A DNA stretch of 64,000 nucleotides. Origin: Ancylobacter amanitiformis. GTDB lineage: Bacteria > Pseudomonadota > Alphaproteobacteria > Rhizobiales > Xanthobacteraceae. Where the stretch lies: positions 1 through 64,000 of the forward strand of contig NZ_JAUSVR010000019.1 in NCBI RefSeq assembly GCF_030814815.1. Reading direction: 5' to 3'. Each line of letters opens with the position of its first letter. The stretch's first letter is position 1. The position numbers and the translations under genes are program-made. Shown piece by piece: positions 19,006 through 28,237 of this stretch. Under the pieces are notes generated by a model that searched no databases, was not told the DNA's origin, and saw only the letters and a list, made by a program, of their open reading frames with translations.

Positions 19006-20833
19006 AGCGCGCCGCCTCTCCCTCATCCTCGCCGCCGCCCTGCTGGCGCTGGCCGCCATCTTCGCCGGGCCCACTGTGCTCGACACCTATTCGGTGAACG
19101 TGCTCACCCGCTCGCTGCTCTATGCCGCGGTGGCGCTCACCGTGGACCTGTTGTGGGGGTATCTCGGCATCCTCACCTTCGGCCAGTCGGTATTCTTCGC
19201 CTGCGGCGCCTATGCCGCCGGCCTCGTCTTCACCCATATGGACTTCACCCCCGGCAATGCGGCCCTCGCGCTGGCGCTGGGCATCGGCGCGGCCCTCTTC
19301 ACCGCGGCAATCGTCGGCTGGCTGGCCTTCTGGCACGGCGCCTCCGCGCTCTATGCCTCGGTCATCACGCTGGTGCTGCCCATCGTGGCGACGCAGCTGC
19401 TCTATTCCGGCGGCACCTTCACCGGCTCGTCGAGCGGGCTGTCCGGCTTCACCAGCTTCGATCTCTCGACCGAGGCCTGGTTCTGGCTGGCGGGCAGCTT
19501 CCTCGTCGCGATGACGACGCTGGCCTATATCGTCGTGCAGAGCGATGCCGGCCGCCTGCTGGTCGCCGTGCGCGAGAACGAGCAGCGCTGCAAATATCTC
19601 GGGCTGAACACCTCCCGGCTGAAGATCCGGGTCTATCTCGCCTGCGCGGTGATCGGCGCGGTCGCCGGCTATATCTATGCCGCCTACGCGATGGTGGTGG
19701 CGCCCGAGCTCGCCGGCTTCGTGTTCGGCACCGAGCTGGTGATCTGGACCGCGCTGGGCGGGCGCGGCACGCTGCTGGGGCCGGTTTTCGGCGCGCTGAT
19801 CGTCGATTACGAGAGCGCCCAGCTGTCGGGCAACTTTCCCTTCGTCTGGCAGCTCATCATCGGCACGGTGTTCGTTCTGGTCATCGTCGCCTTTCCGCGC
19901 GGCCTGCTGCCGATGCTGTTCGACCTGCCGCGCCGGCTGCTGGGTCTGCTGCGCCCGCGCGCGGCGGTGGCGCGGCCGGCCCGCGTGGCGCTCGCCACCC
20001 TCGATGCCGCGCAGACGCAGGGCGCGGAAGTCGGCAACGGGCCGGCGCTGGCGGTTACCGGCGTCGCCAGGCGCTTCGGCAGCCTCACCGTGCTGGACGG
20101 CATCGACTTCAAGGCCCGTGCCGGCGAACTGGTCAGCCTGGTCGGCCCCAATGGCGCCGGCAAGACCACGCTGATGCGCTGCATCGCCGACGGCGCCGAG
20201 CGCAGCGCGGGAACGATCATCGTCAACGGCCACGATATCGGCCGCCGGCCGCCGGAGGCCTGCGTCGCGCTCGGCGTGGGACGCAAGTTCCAGATGGCCA
20301 ACGTGTTCGAGACGCTCACCGTCGCCGAGTGCCTGCAGATCGCCCGCGCCCGCCATTCCCGCCCCTCGCTCTGGCGCCGGGCGCAGAGGCTGCCGCTGCC
20401 GGAGGCGGCGATGCACGTCATCGCCACGACGGGGCTCGACCGGCAGCTCTCCACCCCCGCGCACCTGCTGTCGCACGGGCTGAAACAGGCGCTGGAACTC
20501 TCCATGGTGCTGGCGCTGGAACCGCGCGTGCTGCTGCTCGACGAGCCGACCGCCGGCCTCACCAAGACCGAGCGCATGCAGATCGGCGCGATCCTGATCG
20601 ACCTCGCCAAGAAGCAGGGCCTGTGCGTGCTGCTGGTCGAGCACGATCTCGATTTCGTGCGTGAGATTTCCTCGCGCGTCATCGTGCTGCACCAGGGCCG
20701 CATCGTGCTCGACGGCTCGGTGGAGGAGGTGGTCGCCTCCGAACTGGTGAAGCAGGTCTATGCCGGCTCCGGCCATGCCGGCATCGCGCATGAAACCGCC
20801 CCGAAGACCGGCGGCCAGGAGGTGCCGGCATGA
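18998..20833 (+). CDS. Fused ABC permease (LivM-like) and ATPase (LivG-like)
   Basis: The 611-residue protein joins two normally separate subunits. Residues about 1-310 are a LivM-type permease (VDLLWGYLGILTFGQSVFFACGAY motif, quoted in part, about eight spans). Residues about 345-595 are a LivG-type ATPase with Walker A GPNGAGKTT, a modified signature LLSHGLKQALELSM, Walker B VLLLDEPTAGL and the H-loop HDLDF. In the ATPase the usual LSHGxxxxLE signature of this family is kept. It overlaps livH by 8 nt and the LivF-like gene by 4 nt. Confidence 0.92.
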   Translation: MTEARRLSLILAAALLALAAIFAGPTVLDTYSVNVLTRSLLYAAVALTVDLLWGYLGILTFGQSVFFACGAYAAGLVFTHMDFTPGNAALALALGIGAALFTAAIVGWLAFWHGASALYASVITLVLPIVATQLLYSGGTFTGSSSGLSGFTSFDLSTEAWFWLAGSFLVAMTTLAYIVVQSDAGRLLVAVRENEQRCKYLGLNTSRLKIRVYLACAVIGAVAGYIYAAYAMVVAPELAGFVFGTELVIWTALGGRGTLLGPVFGALIVDYESAQLSGNFPFVWQLIIGTVFVLVIVAFPRGLLPMLFDLPRRLLGLLRPRAAVARPARVALATLDAAQTQGAEVGNGPALAVTGVARRFGSLTVLDGIDFKARAGELVSLVGPNGAGKTTLMRCIADGAERSAGTIIVNGHDIGRRPPEACVALGVGRKFQMANVFETLTVAECLQIARARHSRPSLWRRAQRLPLPEAAMHVIATTGLDRQLSTPAHLLSHGLKQALELSMVLALEPRVLLLDEPTAGLTKTERMQIGAILIDLAKKQGLCVLLVEHDLDFVREISSRVIVLHQGRIVLDGSVEEVVASELVKQVYAGSGHAGIAHETAPKTGGQEVPA

Positions 20834-21588
20834 GTATGCCCCCTACGAGCACGCCCCCTACGAGCATGCCCCGCATGAGCCCGCATCCCGCGCCGGCGCT
20901 CGGCGTCGTCGGCCTTTCCAGCGGCTATGCCGGCGCGGTGGTGGTGCGGGAGGTGAACCTTGCCATCGGCGCGGGCGAGATCCTCGCCGTGCTCGGCAAG
21001 AACGGCATGGGCAAGTCGACCCTGCTCAAGGCGGTGATGGGCTTCCTGCCCAAGATGGCCGGCAGCGTCACCATTGCCGGCACCGAGGCGACGCGGCTGT
21101 CCCCGCACCGGGTGGCGCGGCTGGGGGTCGGCTATGTCGCGCAGGAAAAGGCGCTGTTCCAGGATCTCACCGTGGAGGAGAACCTGAAGCTCGCGGTGCG
21201 CGGGCGCGATTTCGCGGCGGCGCTGGCCGAGGTGGAGGCCTCCTTCCCCTTCCTGCTGCAACGGCTCAGGCAGCGCGCGGGCACGCTCTCGGGCGGCGAG
21301 CAGAAGATGCTGCTCATGGCCCGCTCGCTGGCGACGGGAGCGCGGCTGCTGCTGGTCGACGAGATTACCGAGGGGTTGCAGCCCTCGGTGATCGACCGGC
21401 TGGCCGGTGTCATCCGCAGCGCTCGCGAACGCCATGGCACGACCATGCTCTTGGTCGAGCAGCACCTGCCCTTCGCGCTGGCGGTGGCCGATCGCTGGGC
21501 GGTGCTCGACCGCGGCGAGATTGCCGAAGCCGGCGCGTCGATCGAGACGGGCGCGCGCGAGCGCGTGCTAAAGCATCTGAGCGTGTGA
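20830..21588 (+). CDS. livF: ABC transporter ATPase, LivF-like
   Basis: The 252-residue ATPase has Walker A GKNGMGKST, signature LSGGEQKML, Walker B LLLVDEITEGL (DE present, with ITEG where DEPTEG is usual) and H-loop QHLPF. It pairs with the ATPase half of the previous gene to drive import. It starts within an ATGA overlap. Its first 16 residues are low complexity (MSMPPTSTPPTSMPRM) and come from a 15-bp tandem repeat, so a start further inside the gene remains possible. Confidence 0.9.
   Translation: MSMPPTSTPPTSMPRMSPHPAPALGVVGLSSGYAGAVVVREVNLAIGAGEILAVLGKNGMGKSTLLKAVMGFLPKMAGSVTIAGTEATRLSPHRVARLGVGYVAQEKALFQDLTVEENLKLAVRGRDFAAALAEVEASFPFLLQRLRQRAGTLSGGEQKMLLMARSLATGARLLLVDEITEGLQPSVIDRLAGVIRSARERHGTTMLLVEQHLPFALAVADRWAVLDRGEIAEAGASIETGARERVLKHLSV
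20836..20880 (+). repeat. 15-bp tandem repeat at the livF start
   Basis: Three consecutive 15-bp units related to ATGCCCCCTACGAGC (20836, 20851, 20866; the third diverged) encode the Pro/Thr/Ser-rich N-terminus of the LivF-like protein. Confidence 0.8.
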
Positions 21589-21604
21589 GCGCGGGAGCGG
21601 GATC

Positions 21605-22336
21605 GTGACCTTTTCCATCGTCGCCCGCTGCCCCCGAACCTTCCGCCTCGGCGTCGCGGTGGCCACCGCGGTGCCGGCGGTGGGCTCCATGTGCCCGTTC
21701 GTGCGGGCCGGGGTTGGTGCCGTCTCGACGCAATCCTGGGTCAATCCCTATCTCGCCCTTGACGCGTTGGAGCACATCAAAGGCGGCCTGCCCGCGCCCG
21801 AAGCGCTCGCCGCCGTGATGGCGCGCGATGACGGGCGGGAATTGCGGCAGGTCGGCATGGTCGATGCCGCCGGCGGTGCCGCCGCCTGGTCGGGGACGGC
21901 ATGCACGCCGTGGTTCGGGCATGAGGTCGGCGACGGGTTCACGGTGCAGGGCAACATGCTCACCGGACCGGAGGTGATCGCCGCCATGGCCGGGGCCTAC
22001 CGGGCCTCGAACGGCGCGCCGCTCGACGAGCGGATGATGCGCGCGCTGGAAGCGGGCGACGCCGCCGGCGGCGACCGGCGCGGCCGGCAGTCGGCCAGTC
22101 TGTGCCTCTACGATACGGAGCTTTATCCCGCCCTCGATCTCAGGGTCGACGAGCATGCCGCGCCGGTGGCCGAGCTGCGCCGGATATTGGAGATCGCGCG
22201 GCTGCAGCTGGTGCCCTTCGTGGACGGCATGCCGCGGCGTGGCGCTTCGCCCGGCCCGGCGCCGGCGGCCGTCACCGCCATGCTCGCGCTGCCTCCGCCC
22301 GCCCGGCCGGGTGGCGGCGGCAGCGGTCCCGCGTAG
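21605..22336 (+). CDS. DUF1028-family (Ntn-hydrolase-like) protein
   Basis: The 243-residue protein matches the DUF1028 family by its start MTFSIVARCPRTFRLGVAVATAVPAVGSMCPFVRAGVGAVSTQS (quoted in parts) and the motif GNMLTGPEVI. The family has a four-layer Ntn-hydrolase-like fold, but its reaction is not established. It often neighbours amide and amino-acid importers. It is 16 nt after livF, so it probably acts in the same pathway, perhaps on the imported amide or peptide bond. The tail after about residue 225 is Pro/Gly-rich. Confidence 0.85.
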   Translation: MTFSIVARCPRTFRLGVAVATAVPAVGSMCPFVRAGVGAVSTQSWVNPYLALDALEHIKGGLPAPEALAAVMARDDGRELRQVGMVDAAGGAAAWSGTACTPWFGHEVGDGFTVQGNMLTGPEVIAAMAGAYRASNGAPLDERMMRALEAGDAAGGDRRGRQSASLCLYDTELYPALDLRVDEHAAPVAELRRILEIARLQLVPFVDGMPRRGASPGPAPAAVTAMLALPPPARPGGGGSGPA

Positions 22337-22357
22337 CGGGCGAGCGCATCGCCGTGG

Positions 22358-25237
22358 TCACGCCGGCGGGTGCTGACCCAGCCCGTCGAGCACGTGCTGC
22401 GCCGCGCGATAATCGGGCTTGGCATGGCTCTCGCTGAACTCCGCGAGGGTCTCGCTCAGGCGCTGCCCGAGGCGGCGCTCCTGGGGCGCCAGCCGCGCCG
22501 CCGCCGTCGCGGCGCGCAACGCCCAGGAGCGCAGGCCGGTTCGCTGCGCGAGGTTCCAGGCCTCGTCGAGGCTTGCCAGCGCTGCCTGCGGCCGCTCGAT
22601 GGCGTCGATGCCGGCGCGGATGCGCAGCAGTTCCGGCAGGATCCATCCCTCGCCCGTGGCCCGGCTGAAGCCGATCGCTTCCTCGACGCGGGCCCGCGCC
22701 TGCGCACCGCGCCCAAGCCGGTGCAGCGCCTGCGCATGAAGGCCGAGGAACATCGCCCGGCGGATGGGCCAGCCGGTCTGCTCCAGCGCCTCGATTCCCG
22801 CCGCCAGATCCTCGGCGGCCGGGGAAAATGCGCCATGCAGGAGATGAAGCGAGCCGCGATAGCACCGCCACCAGGCGCGCCACGGGCCGAATGGATGCCG
22901 GCCGGAGACGTCGGCCAAGAGGTCCAGCCGCTCCGCGAGGGCATCGGCCTCGCCGCAATAGAAGGCGACGGGACAGCCGGAATCCACGAGGTTGAGCGCC
23001 AGCGTCGTGGCATGGCCGCGGGCGCGGGCATCGGCGGTGTTGCGGCTGGCGAGCGCCGACGCCTGATCCTGCAGGCCGAGCAGATAAAGGTTCGCCGAAT
23101 AGAAGGCGCGCCCGTTCATCTCCTGATCATACTGCATGCGCACGATCGCATTGGCCGTCGTGCCGCCGCCAAGCGCCGCCTCCAGCGCCACCCGCGCCTC
23201 CTCGACACGCCCGAGGAACAGCAGCGAGACGCCGGCGAGGCGGTTGGCAATGATGAGGTCGGCGGCTTGCGTCACATCCCCGACCGTGGCGGCGAGCGCG
23301 GCGAAATCGCGGGCGATCTCCAGCGCGGCGGCGTAGCGGGCGGAACAGAATGTCAGCGCCCACAGCGCCCAGGCCGCCCGCAGCTGCAGCTCGACCCCGC
23401 CATTCGCGCGCGCGATGCTGCAGGCCTTTTGCAACGGCTCTTCCGCCTTCGGACCGGGCCCGATCGTGTAGACCAGAGCGGTGCCGAGCGTGGTGAGCAG
23501 CGCCACCTCGCGGGGGGCATCGAGCGGCGGGCCGTCGTCGAGGCTGGCGAGCGCGTGCTCGAAGCGGGCGCGGCATTCGTTCAGCAGCGACAGCTGGAAC
23601 CACAGCGTCGCCGAGGAGATGATGAGCGCGGTGCCGATCTCGCGGTCGCCCTTCGGTCCGAAGCTCCAGTCCAGCGCGGCGCGCACATTGTCCAGCTGGC
23701 CGGCATAGGTGGCGAGCCACTGGGTGGGCTGCGCGCGCGGCCATTCCTGCTCGGCGGTGGCGATCAGTTCCTTCATGTAGGCGGCATGGCGCCGGCTCAG
23801 CCGGTCGAGGCCGCCCGCCTCCTTCAGCCGTTCCAGCGCGTAGGCGCGGGTGATTTCGAGCAGGCGATAGCGCGGCACCGGCTGCGAGAAATCGGCGGCG
23901 ACGAGCGATTTCGCCACCAGACTGGTGAGGTTCTCGATGGTCTCCCAGCTCGCCTCCTCGATCGAGGCGACCTTGCCGGCGGCATCGAGCGAGAAATGAC
24001 CGGCAAAGATGGCGAGCCGCCCCAGCGTCGTCTGCTCGCCCGGACTCAGATGGTCGTAACTCCAGCCCAGCATCGCCTGCAGCGTCTGGTGGCGGGGCAG
24101 CGCGGTGCGTCGACCCGCCACCAGCAGGCGGAAGACATCGCCCAGCCGCTGCGCCAGGCCCTTGACGCCGAATGCATCGACCCGCCCGGCGGCCAGTTCG
24201 ATGGCGAGCGGCAGGCCGTCGAGGCGACGGCAGATCGCGACGATATCGGCGATCTCATCCGGCGCCGGCATGTAGCTGCCCAGCGTGGCGGCCGCGCGTT
24301 CCACGAACAGGCGCGCGGCGGGATAGCGCAGCAGGTCGGCGCGCGCGCCGACGGCCTCGCGCGGGGGCACTTCCAGTCCCTGCAGCCGGTAGACGTGCTC
24401 GCCCTGCGCCCGGAGTGGCTCGCGGCTGGTGACGAGAAGCTTCAGGCCGGGATTGGCGGCGAGCGCCAGTTCGGCGAGGGTGGCGGCCGCGGCTACCACA
24501 TGCTCGCAATTGTCGAGGATCAGCAGCCCGCGCTCGAAGGGCAGCGGCTCGCCCAGCCGCAGCGGCCCGGTTCCCAGCGTCATGCCGATGGCGGATGCCA
24601 CCGCGTTTTCCACCAGCGCCGGGTCGGTGATCGGCGCCAGCTCCACCAGCACCACCGCCTCCAGCGCCTCCGCGCCGTCCCGCGTCAGCGCGGCACGCGC
24701 CACATCGAGCGCGACCGTGGTCTTGCCGACCCCGCCCGGGCCGACCACGCTCACGAAGCGTGATCGGGCAAGCTCCTCGCCGATCGCCGACACGGTAGCC
24801 TCGCGCCCCAGCACCGTCGTCAGGTTGAACGGCAGGTTCTGGTGGATGACCGGATCACCCGTGGCCTCGCGCGCGCCGGCATTGGTGGAGGCGATGTCCG
24901 GGGAGGCAATATCCGTGAAGATGACATCGGCCACGAAGCTGTAGCCGCGGCGCGCGATGTTGGTGATGAAGTGACGCCCGTCCTGGCCGTCGCCGAGCAC
25001 GCGCCGCAGCGCGGTCATCTGCACCCGCAGATTGGCTTCTTCCACGAACAGGTCCGGCCAGGCGCGGGCCAGAAGTTCCTGCTTGGAGACAACCTCCCCG
25101 GCATGCTCGATCAGGGCCACCAGCAGTTCGAGCGCCCGCCCGCCCATGGGGACGTGCACGCCCTCCCTGTGAAGCTGCCTGGAGGACAAGTTCAGTCGGA
25201 AGGAGCCGAACTGCGCGGCGCGGGAGACAGGTTTCAT
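22358..25237 (-). CDS. Winged-helix / NB-ARC-like ATPase / TPR giant regulator
   Basis: The protein is about 959 residues. An OmpR/CadC-type winged helix spans about 1-105 (GGRALELLVALIEHAGEVVSKQELLARAWPD, quoted in part; wing RRGYSF). A STAND-type ATPase spans about 140-480, with Walker A GPGGVGKTT and Walker B LLILDNCEHV, plus a sensor segment LLVTSREPLRAQGEHVY. An alpha-helical TPR-like region rich in Ala and Leu follows to the end. Proteins of this layout act as signal-dependent DNA-binding switches. The ATG at 25237 is preceded in frame by a TTG. It is divergent from an MFS gene, its likely target, and convergent with DUF1028. Confidence 0.85.
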   Translation of the reverse strand: MKPVSRAAQFGSFRLNLSSRQLHREGVHVPMGGRALELLVALIEHAGEVVSKQELLARAWPDLFVEEANLRVQMTALRRVLGDGQDGRHFITNIARRGYSFVADVIFTDIASPDIASTNAGAREATGDPVIHQNLPFNLTTVLGREATVSAIGEELARSRFVSVVGPGGVGKTTVALDVARAALTRDGAEALEAVVLVELAPITDPALVENAVASAIGMTLGTGPLRLGEPLPFERGLLILDNCEHVVAAAATLAELALAANPGLKLLVTSREPLRAQGEHVYRLQGLEVPPREAVGARADLLRYPAARLFVERAAATLGSYMPAPDEIADIVAICRRLDGLPLAIELAAGRVDAFGVKGLAQRLGDVFRLLVAGRRTALPRHQTLQAMLGWSYDHLSPGEQTTLGRLAIFAGHFSLDAAGKVASIEEASWETIENLTSLVAKSLVAADFSQPVPRYRLLEITRAYALERLKEAGGLDRLSRRHAAYMKELIATAEQEWPRAQPTQWLATYAGQLDNVRAALDWSFGPKGDREIGTALIISSATLWFQLSLLNECRARFEHALASLDDGPPLDAPREVALLTTLGTALVYTIGPGPKAEEPLQKACSIARANGGVELQLRAAWALWALTFCSARYAAALEIARDFAALAATVGDVTQAADLIIANRLAGVSLLFLGRVEEARVALEAALGGGTTANAIVRMQYDQEMNGRAFYSANLYLLGLQDQASALASRNTADARARGHATTLALNLVDSGCPVAFYCGEADALAERLDLLADVSGRHPFGPWRAWWRCYRGSLHLLHGAFSPAAEDLAAGIEALEQTGWPIRRAMFLGLHAQALHRLGRGAQARARVEEAIGFSRATGEGWILPELLRIRAGIDAIERPQAALASLDEAWNLAQRTGLRSWALRAATAAARLAPQERRLGQRLSETLAEFSESHAKPDYRAAQHVLDGLGQHPPA

Positions 25238-25393
25238 GAACAATCCGGGGGAGGCCTGTTCGGCAACCGCATCCTTATCATACTGGTATCGGGATCAACG
25301 GGGAAACAAACCGCGCCACCGGGCTTTGGCACGGGGGGTGATCTGGTCTATCGACGGGACGATGGATCGGGGCACATCCGGAGAGTGGCGGCA

Positions 25394-26584
25394 TTGACGG
25401 ACTTCACCTCCTCGGCACCCGGGGGCCGGCCGGAGCAACGGCCGGGCGGGCTGCGCGTCGCGATGCTGCTGGCGCTGCTGGCCATGGCCGGGCCCTTGTA
25501 TATCGACATCATGCCCTCGATCGTGGCCGCGCTGCGGGCCGAATACGGGCTCGATGCGATGCAGGCCGGCTTCGTCGCCGCCAGCAACGGCTATGGCTCG
25601 ACATTCGGCGCGCTGCTCGCGCTGTTCATCGTGCCGCGCCTGCCCTGGCGGCCGCTGGCGGTCGGCCTGCTGATCGGGCTGATCGCCGCCGACGTGGCCA
25701 CGACCGGCGTGCGCAGCTATGAGGCGCTGGTGATGGTGCGGGCCGTGCACGGGGTGATCGGCGGCCTGCTGGTCGGCCTGTGCTACGGGCTGATCGCCCG
25801 CAGCGCTGATTCGCGCCAGGGTTTCGGCGTGCTGTTCCTGTTCCATTTCGGCTTTGGCGGCATCGGCGTCTTCGCCTCCACCTTCCTCGCCCCCTACATG
25901 ACGCACGGCATGGTGTTCCTGGTGCTCGCCGCCTTCGGGGTGCTGGCGCTCGCCGTGGTGCCGTTGCTGCCGGCATTCGAGGCGCCGGGGCCGGGCGCCC
26001 GGCCGGCGAACGCGGGCGGGGGAATACCCGCACGCATCCCCGCGCGCAATCTGCTGTGCATCGGCGGCCTGTTCCTGTTTCAGGCGGCCAATCTCGGTCT
26101 CGGCGCCTTCCTGATCGGCATCGGCGCCGATTTCGGCCATGCCGCGAGCTTTTCCGGTGGCGCCGTCGGGTTCGGCCTCTGGGCCGGCGTGCCGGGTGCC
26201 CTCGCCATGCTGCTGCTCAGCCGGTTGTTCGGCTGGCGGCCTCTCGTGGCGGTGGTGCTGGCCGCGGGGCTGAGCAAGGCGCTGATCGGGCTGGGGCAGG
26301 ATCCGGCGCTGTTTGCCGGCGCCATCGCGGTGGTGTTCTTCACCATGGCGATGGCGCTGCCCTATGCCTTCGCGCTCTGCGCCGAGGGCGACGCGAGCGG
26401 GCGCTCGGCGGTGCTGGCGGGCTTTGCCTCCAAGCTCGGCCTTTCCACCGGGCCGGCGCTCGGCGGGCTGATCTATGCGCATGGCGCCGGGGCGCTGATC
26501 GCGGCGGCCATCGTCACGGTGCTGGCCGCGGCGGCGCTGTTCGGCTGGTCGCTGGCGCTGCAAAGAGGCCAGCGGCGGGCGTGA
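25394..26584 (+). CDS. MFS transporter
   Basis: The protein is about 396 residues with twelve predicted membrane spans, split by a cytoplasmic loop near residues 195-215 (Pro/Gly/Ala rich). The region between spans 2 and 3 lacks the classic GXXXDRxGRR motif, so assignment to a subfamily is not possible; many members are drug or sugar/aromatic-acid exporters. GGAGAG 8 nt before a TTG at 25394 supports this start; a GTG at 25385 is the alternative. It is divergent from the giant regulator. Confidence 0.8.
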   Translation: MTDFTSSAPGGRPEQRPGGLRVAMLLALLAMAGPLYIDIMPSIVAALRAEYGLDAMQAGFVAASNGYGSTFGALLALFIVPRLPWRPLAVGLLIGLIAADVATTGVRSYEALVMVRAVHGVIGGLLVGLCYGLIARSADSRQGFGVLFLFHFGFGGIGVFASTFLAPYMTHGMVFLVLAAFGVLALAVVPLLPAFEAPGPGARPANAGGGIPARIPARNLLCIGGLFLFQAANLGLGAFLIGIGADFGHAASFSGGAVGFGLWAGVPGALAMLLLSRLFGWRPLVAVVLAAGLSKALIGLGQDPALFAGAIAVVFFTMAMALPYAFALCAEGDASGRSAVLAGFASKLGLSTGPALGGLIYAHGAGALIAAAIVTVLAAAALFGWSLALQRGQRRA

Positions 26585-26643
26585 CCGGAGATTTTACAGT
26601 TTTTAACACCGGTTGCGTCCCGGCATCGGTTACTTCCTGTCGT

Positions 26644-26657
26644 CCGTCATGTGACGG
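26644..26657. promoter_or_regulatory. CCGTCA-TG-TGACGG palindrome
   Basis: A perfect 6-bp dyad lies 15 bp before the start of the small hypothetical gene, just ahead of its GAGGGGAGGG ribosome site. It could be an operator or an RNA hairpin. No regulator can be assigned. Confidence 0.4.
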
Positions 26658-26672
26658 CGAGGGGAGGGTGTC

Positions 26673-27185
26673 ATGGCCCGGGCGATCGCACCTGAACTAT
26701 ATGGCGGGCTGACACTCAGCGACGCGCAGGCGAGCCTGCTCGACCCCAGCGAGTTCGAGCTGATCCGGCAGGCCGCCACCTCCGCCCTCGCCAGCGGGGA
26801 CGATTGCGAGATCGAGCAGATGATGCGGCTGCGCGGCATGCTGCCGGTGCGTCGGCGCATCCAGGCGCGGCCGGAGCGCGCGCGCGATGGCGCGATCACG
26901 GCGTTGCGCATCGTCGTCGAGCGCGACGGCGACCCCGTCCTCGACTGGCGGCTGGATCGCGGCGACGTGCCTCGCGGAGAGAGCGAGAGTCTGGCCCTCG
27001 CGGCGGTCGAAGCCATCAACGCGCTGACGGCCGTCGTGCTCCATGCGGAAGCCGTGAAGCGGCATGCCGACCGTGGCCGCTCGCCCGACATCGCCGATTC
27101 CGCCGACCATATCCTCGCCAACGTGCACCGCGCGTGGCGGCATGTGGGAAGCTTCTGCCGCAAGCACGCCGTTCTGGCTCCGTAA
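26673..27185 (+). CDS. Hypothetical protein
   Basis: I do not recognise this 170-residue frame. A purine-rich GAGGGGAGGG lies just upstream, and the reading frame has the third-position G/C bias of its neighbours, both favouring a real gene. The predicted protein is soluble, with an Arg-rich middle (RRRIQARPERARDG), an acidic strand region (VVERDGDPVLDW) and a long Ala-rich helix near the C-terminus (ESLALAAVEAINALTAVVLHAEAV, quoted in part). No signal peptide or known motif was seen. Confidence 0.5.
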   Translation: MARAIAPELYGGLTLSDAQASLLDPSEFELIRQAATSALASGDDCEIEQMMRLRGMLPVRRRIQARPERARDGAITALRIVVERDGDPVLDWRLDRGDVPRGESESLALAAVEAINALTAVVLHAEAVKRHADRGRSPDIADSADHILANVHRAWRHVGSFCRKHAVLAP

Positions 27186-27511
27186 CCGGCGACGCGTGGG
27201 CGCGGCCGTATCCGTCGCGAGATCTTCGCCGGGCGGATCCACAGACACCATCTTGCCGCCGGACTGGGCCCGTGCCGCTCCCGCGCGCCGGGCGTTTTCG
27301 CCGGGCATCCGCCGGGTCCGCGCCGGGTCCGCGCCGGGTCCGCGCCGGGTCTCGGCGACGTGAAGCGCGTCCCTGCCGCTTAAAGTCGTCTTTCATTGCA
27401 CCAAGTCGAGGGTTCGTACGTAGTGGGTGCGGGTGGCGCGCCCGCACCGGTCCATCTTGCCGGCGTGGGCGCGGGGCCTATGTGCTGAAGATCGAGCTGC
27501 GGGAGCTTCTC
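27186..27511. other. Spacer with no gene; contains an 11-bp repeat array
   Basis: No convincing reading frame was found here. It holds the GC-rich repeat at 27300-27354, and a less GC-rich stretch around 27385-27425 that may hold the promoter of the RibD-type gene. Confidence 0.5.
27300..27354. repeat. 11-bp tandem repeat array
   Basis: Five consecutive 11-bp units. The central three are identical GCCGGGTCCGC (27311, 27322, 27333), flanked by diverged copies at 27300 and 27344. The array lies in non-coding sequence. Confidence 0.85.
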
Positions 27512-28237
27512 TTGAATCGACGCGAAGTACCGATCGATCCGCTTTCCGCCCTCTATGAGCCGATCCTCCAGCATGGGCGGTCGACCTTCGTCATCGCCCA
27601 GCTGGGGCAGTCGCTGGATGGGAGGATCGCCACGCCGACCGGAAAATCGCGCGATATCAACGGGTGCTCGGGGCTCGATCATCTGCACCGGCTGCGGGCG
27701 ATGGTCGATGTGGTGGTGGTCGGTGTCGGCACCGTGCTGGCCGACGATCCCCAGCTCACCACGCGGCGGGTTCCGGGCCGCAGCCCGGTGCGCGCCGTCA
27801 TCGACCGTACCGGCCGCTCGCCGCGCGATTCCAAATGGCTGCAGGCCGATGGTTGTCACCGCATTGTGTTCTCGGAAAATGCGGCGGGATGGCCGGATGA
27901 GGTCGAGCGCATCTGCACCGGGGACGATCCCGACCTGTTCGAGCCGACCCGGCTGCTCGCCGCCCTGACGGCGCGCGGCCACCGCACCATTCTGGTCGAG
28001 GGCGGGGCGTCGACCATCTCGCGGTTCATCGATGCCGGGCTGGTCGATCGCCTGCATGTGTGCCTCGCCCCGATCATCCTCGGCTCTGGCCGGCCGGGCC
28101 TCGACCTCCGGCCCATCGACGAACTTGACGACGCGCTGCGCCCGCGGGCCCATGTCTATCTTCTCGACGACGGCAACATCCTCTACGATTGCGATCTGCG
28201 CAGCGCCGCCCGAGGAGGGACGCATGTCGGTCTCTGA
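27512..28237 (+). CDS. RibD C-terminal-type (DHFR-fold) reductase
   Basis: The protein is about 241 residues and consists only of the reductase half of RibD. Visible motifs are FVIAQLGQSLDGRIATPTGKSRDI (quoted in part), MVDVVVVGVGTVLADDPQLTTR, TILVEGGASTISRFIDAGLVDRL and LAPIILGSGRPG. The deaminase domain is absent, so it is not a complete riboflavin enzyme; it may reduce a pyrimidine or pterin with NADPH. The TTG at 27512 has GGGAG at good spacing; GTG at 27482 is an alternative. It overlaps the cytochrome b561 gene by 14 nt and faces the PTPS/GT cluster. Confidence 0.85.
   Translation: MNRREVPIDPLSALYEPILQHGRSTFVIAQLGQSLDGRIATPTGKSRDINGCSGLDHLHRLRAMVDVVVVGVGTVLADDPQLTTRRVPGRSPVRAVIDRTGRSPRDSKWLQADGCHRIVFSENAAGWPDEVERICTGDDPDLFEPTRLLAALTARGHRTILVEGGASTISRFIDAGLVDRLHVCLAPIILGSGRPGLDLRPIDELDDALRPRAHVYLLDDGNILYDCDLRSAARGGTHVGL

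Noticed and set aside
18965-20791. 608-codon minus-strand frame opposite the permease-ATPase fusion
   Set aside because: Low-complexity Gln/Gly/Arg composition, no ribosome site, and complete overlap with a well-supported gene.
27300-27354. Possible CRISPR array
   Set aside because: Units are 11 bp with no spacers, and no cas genes occur in the window; it is a plain tandem repeat.
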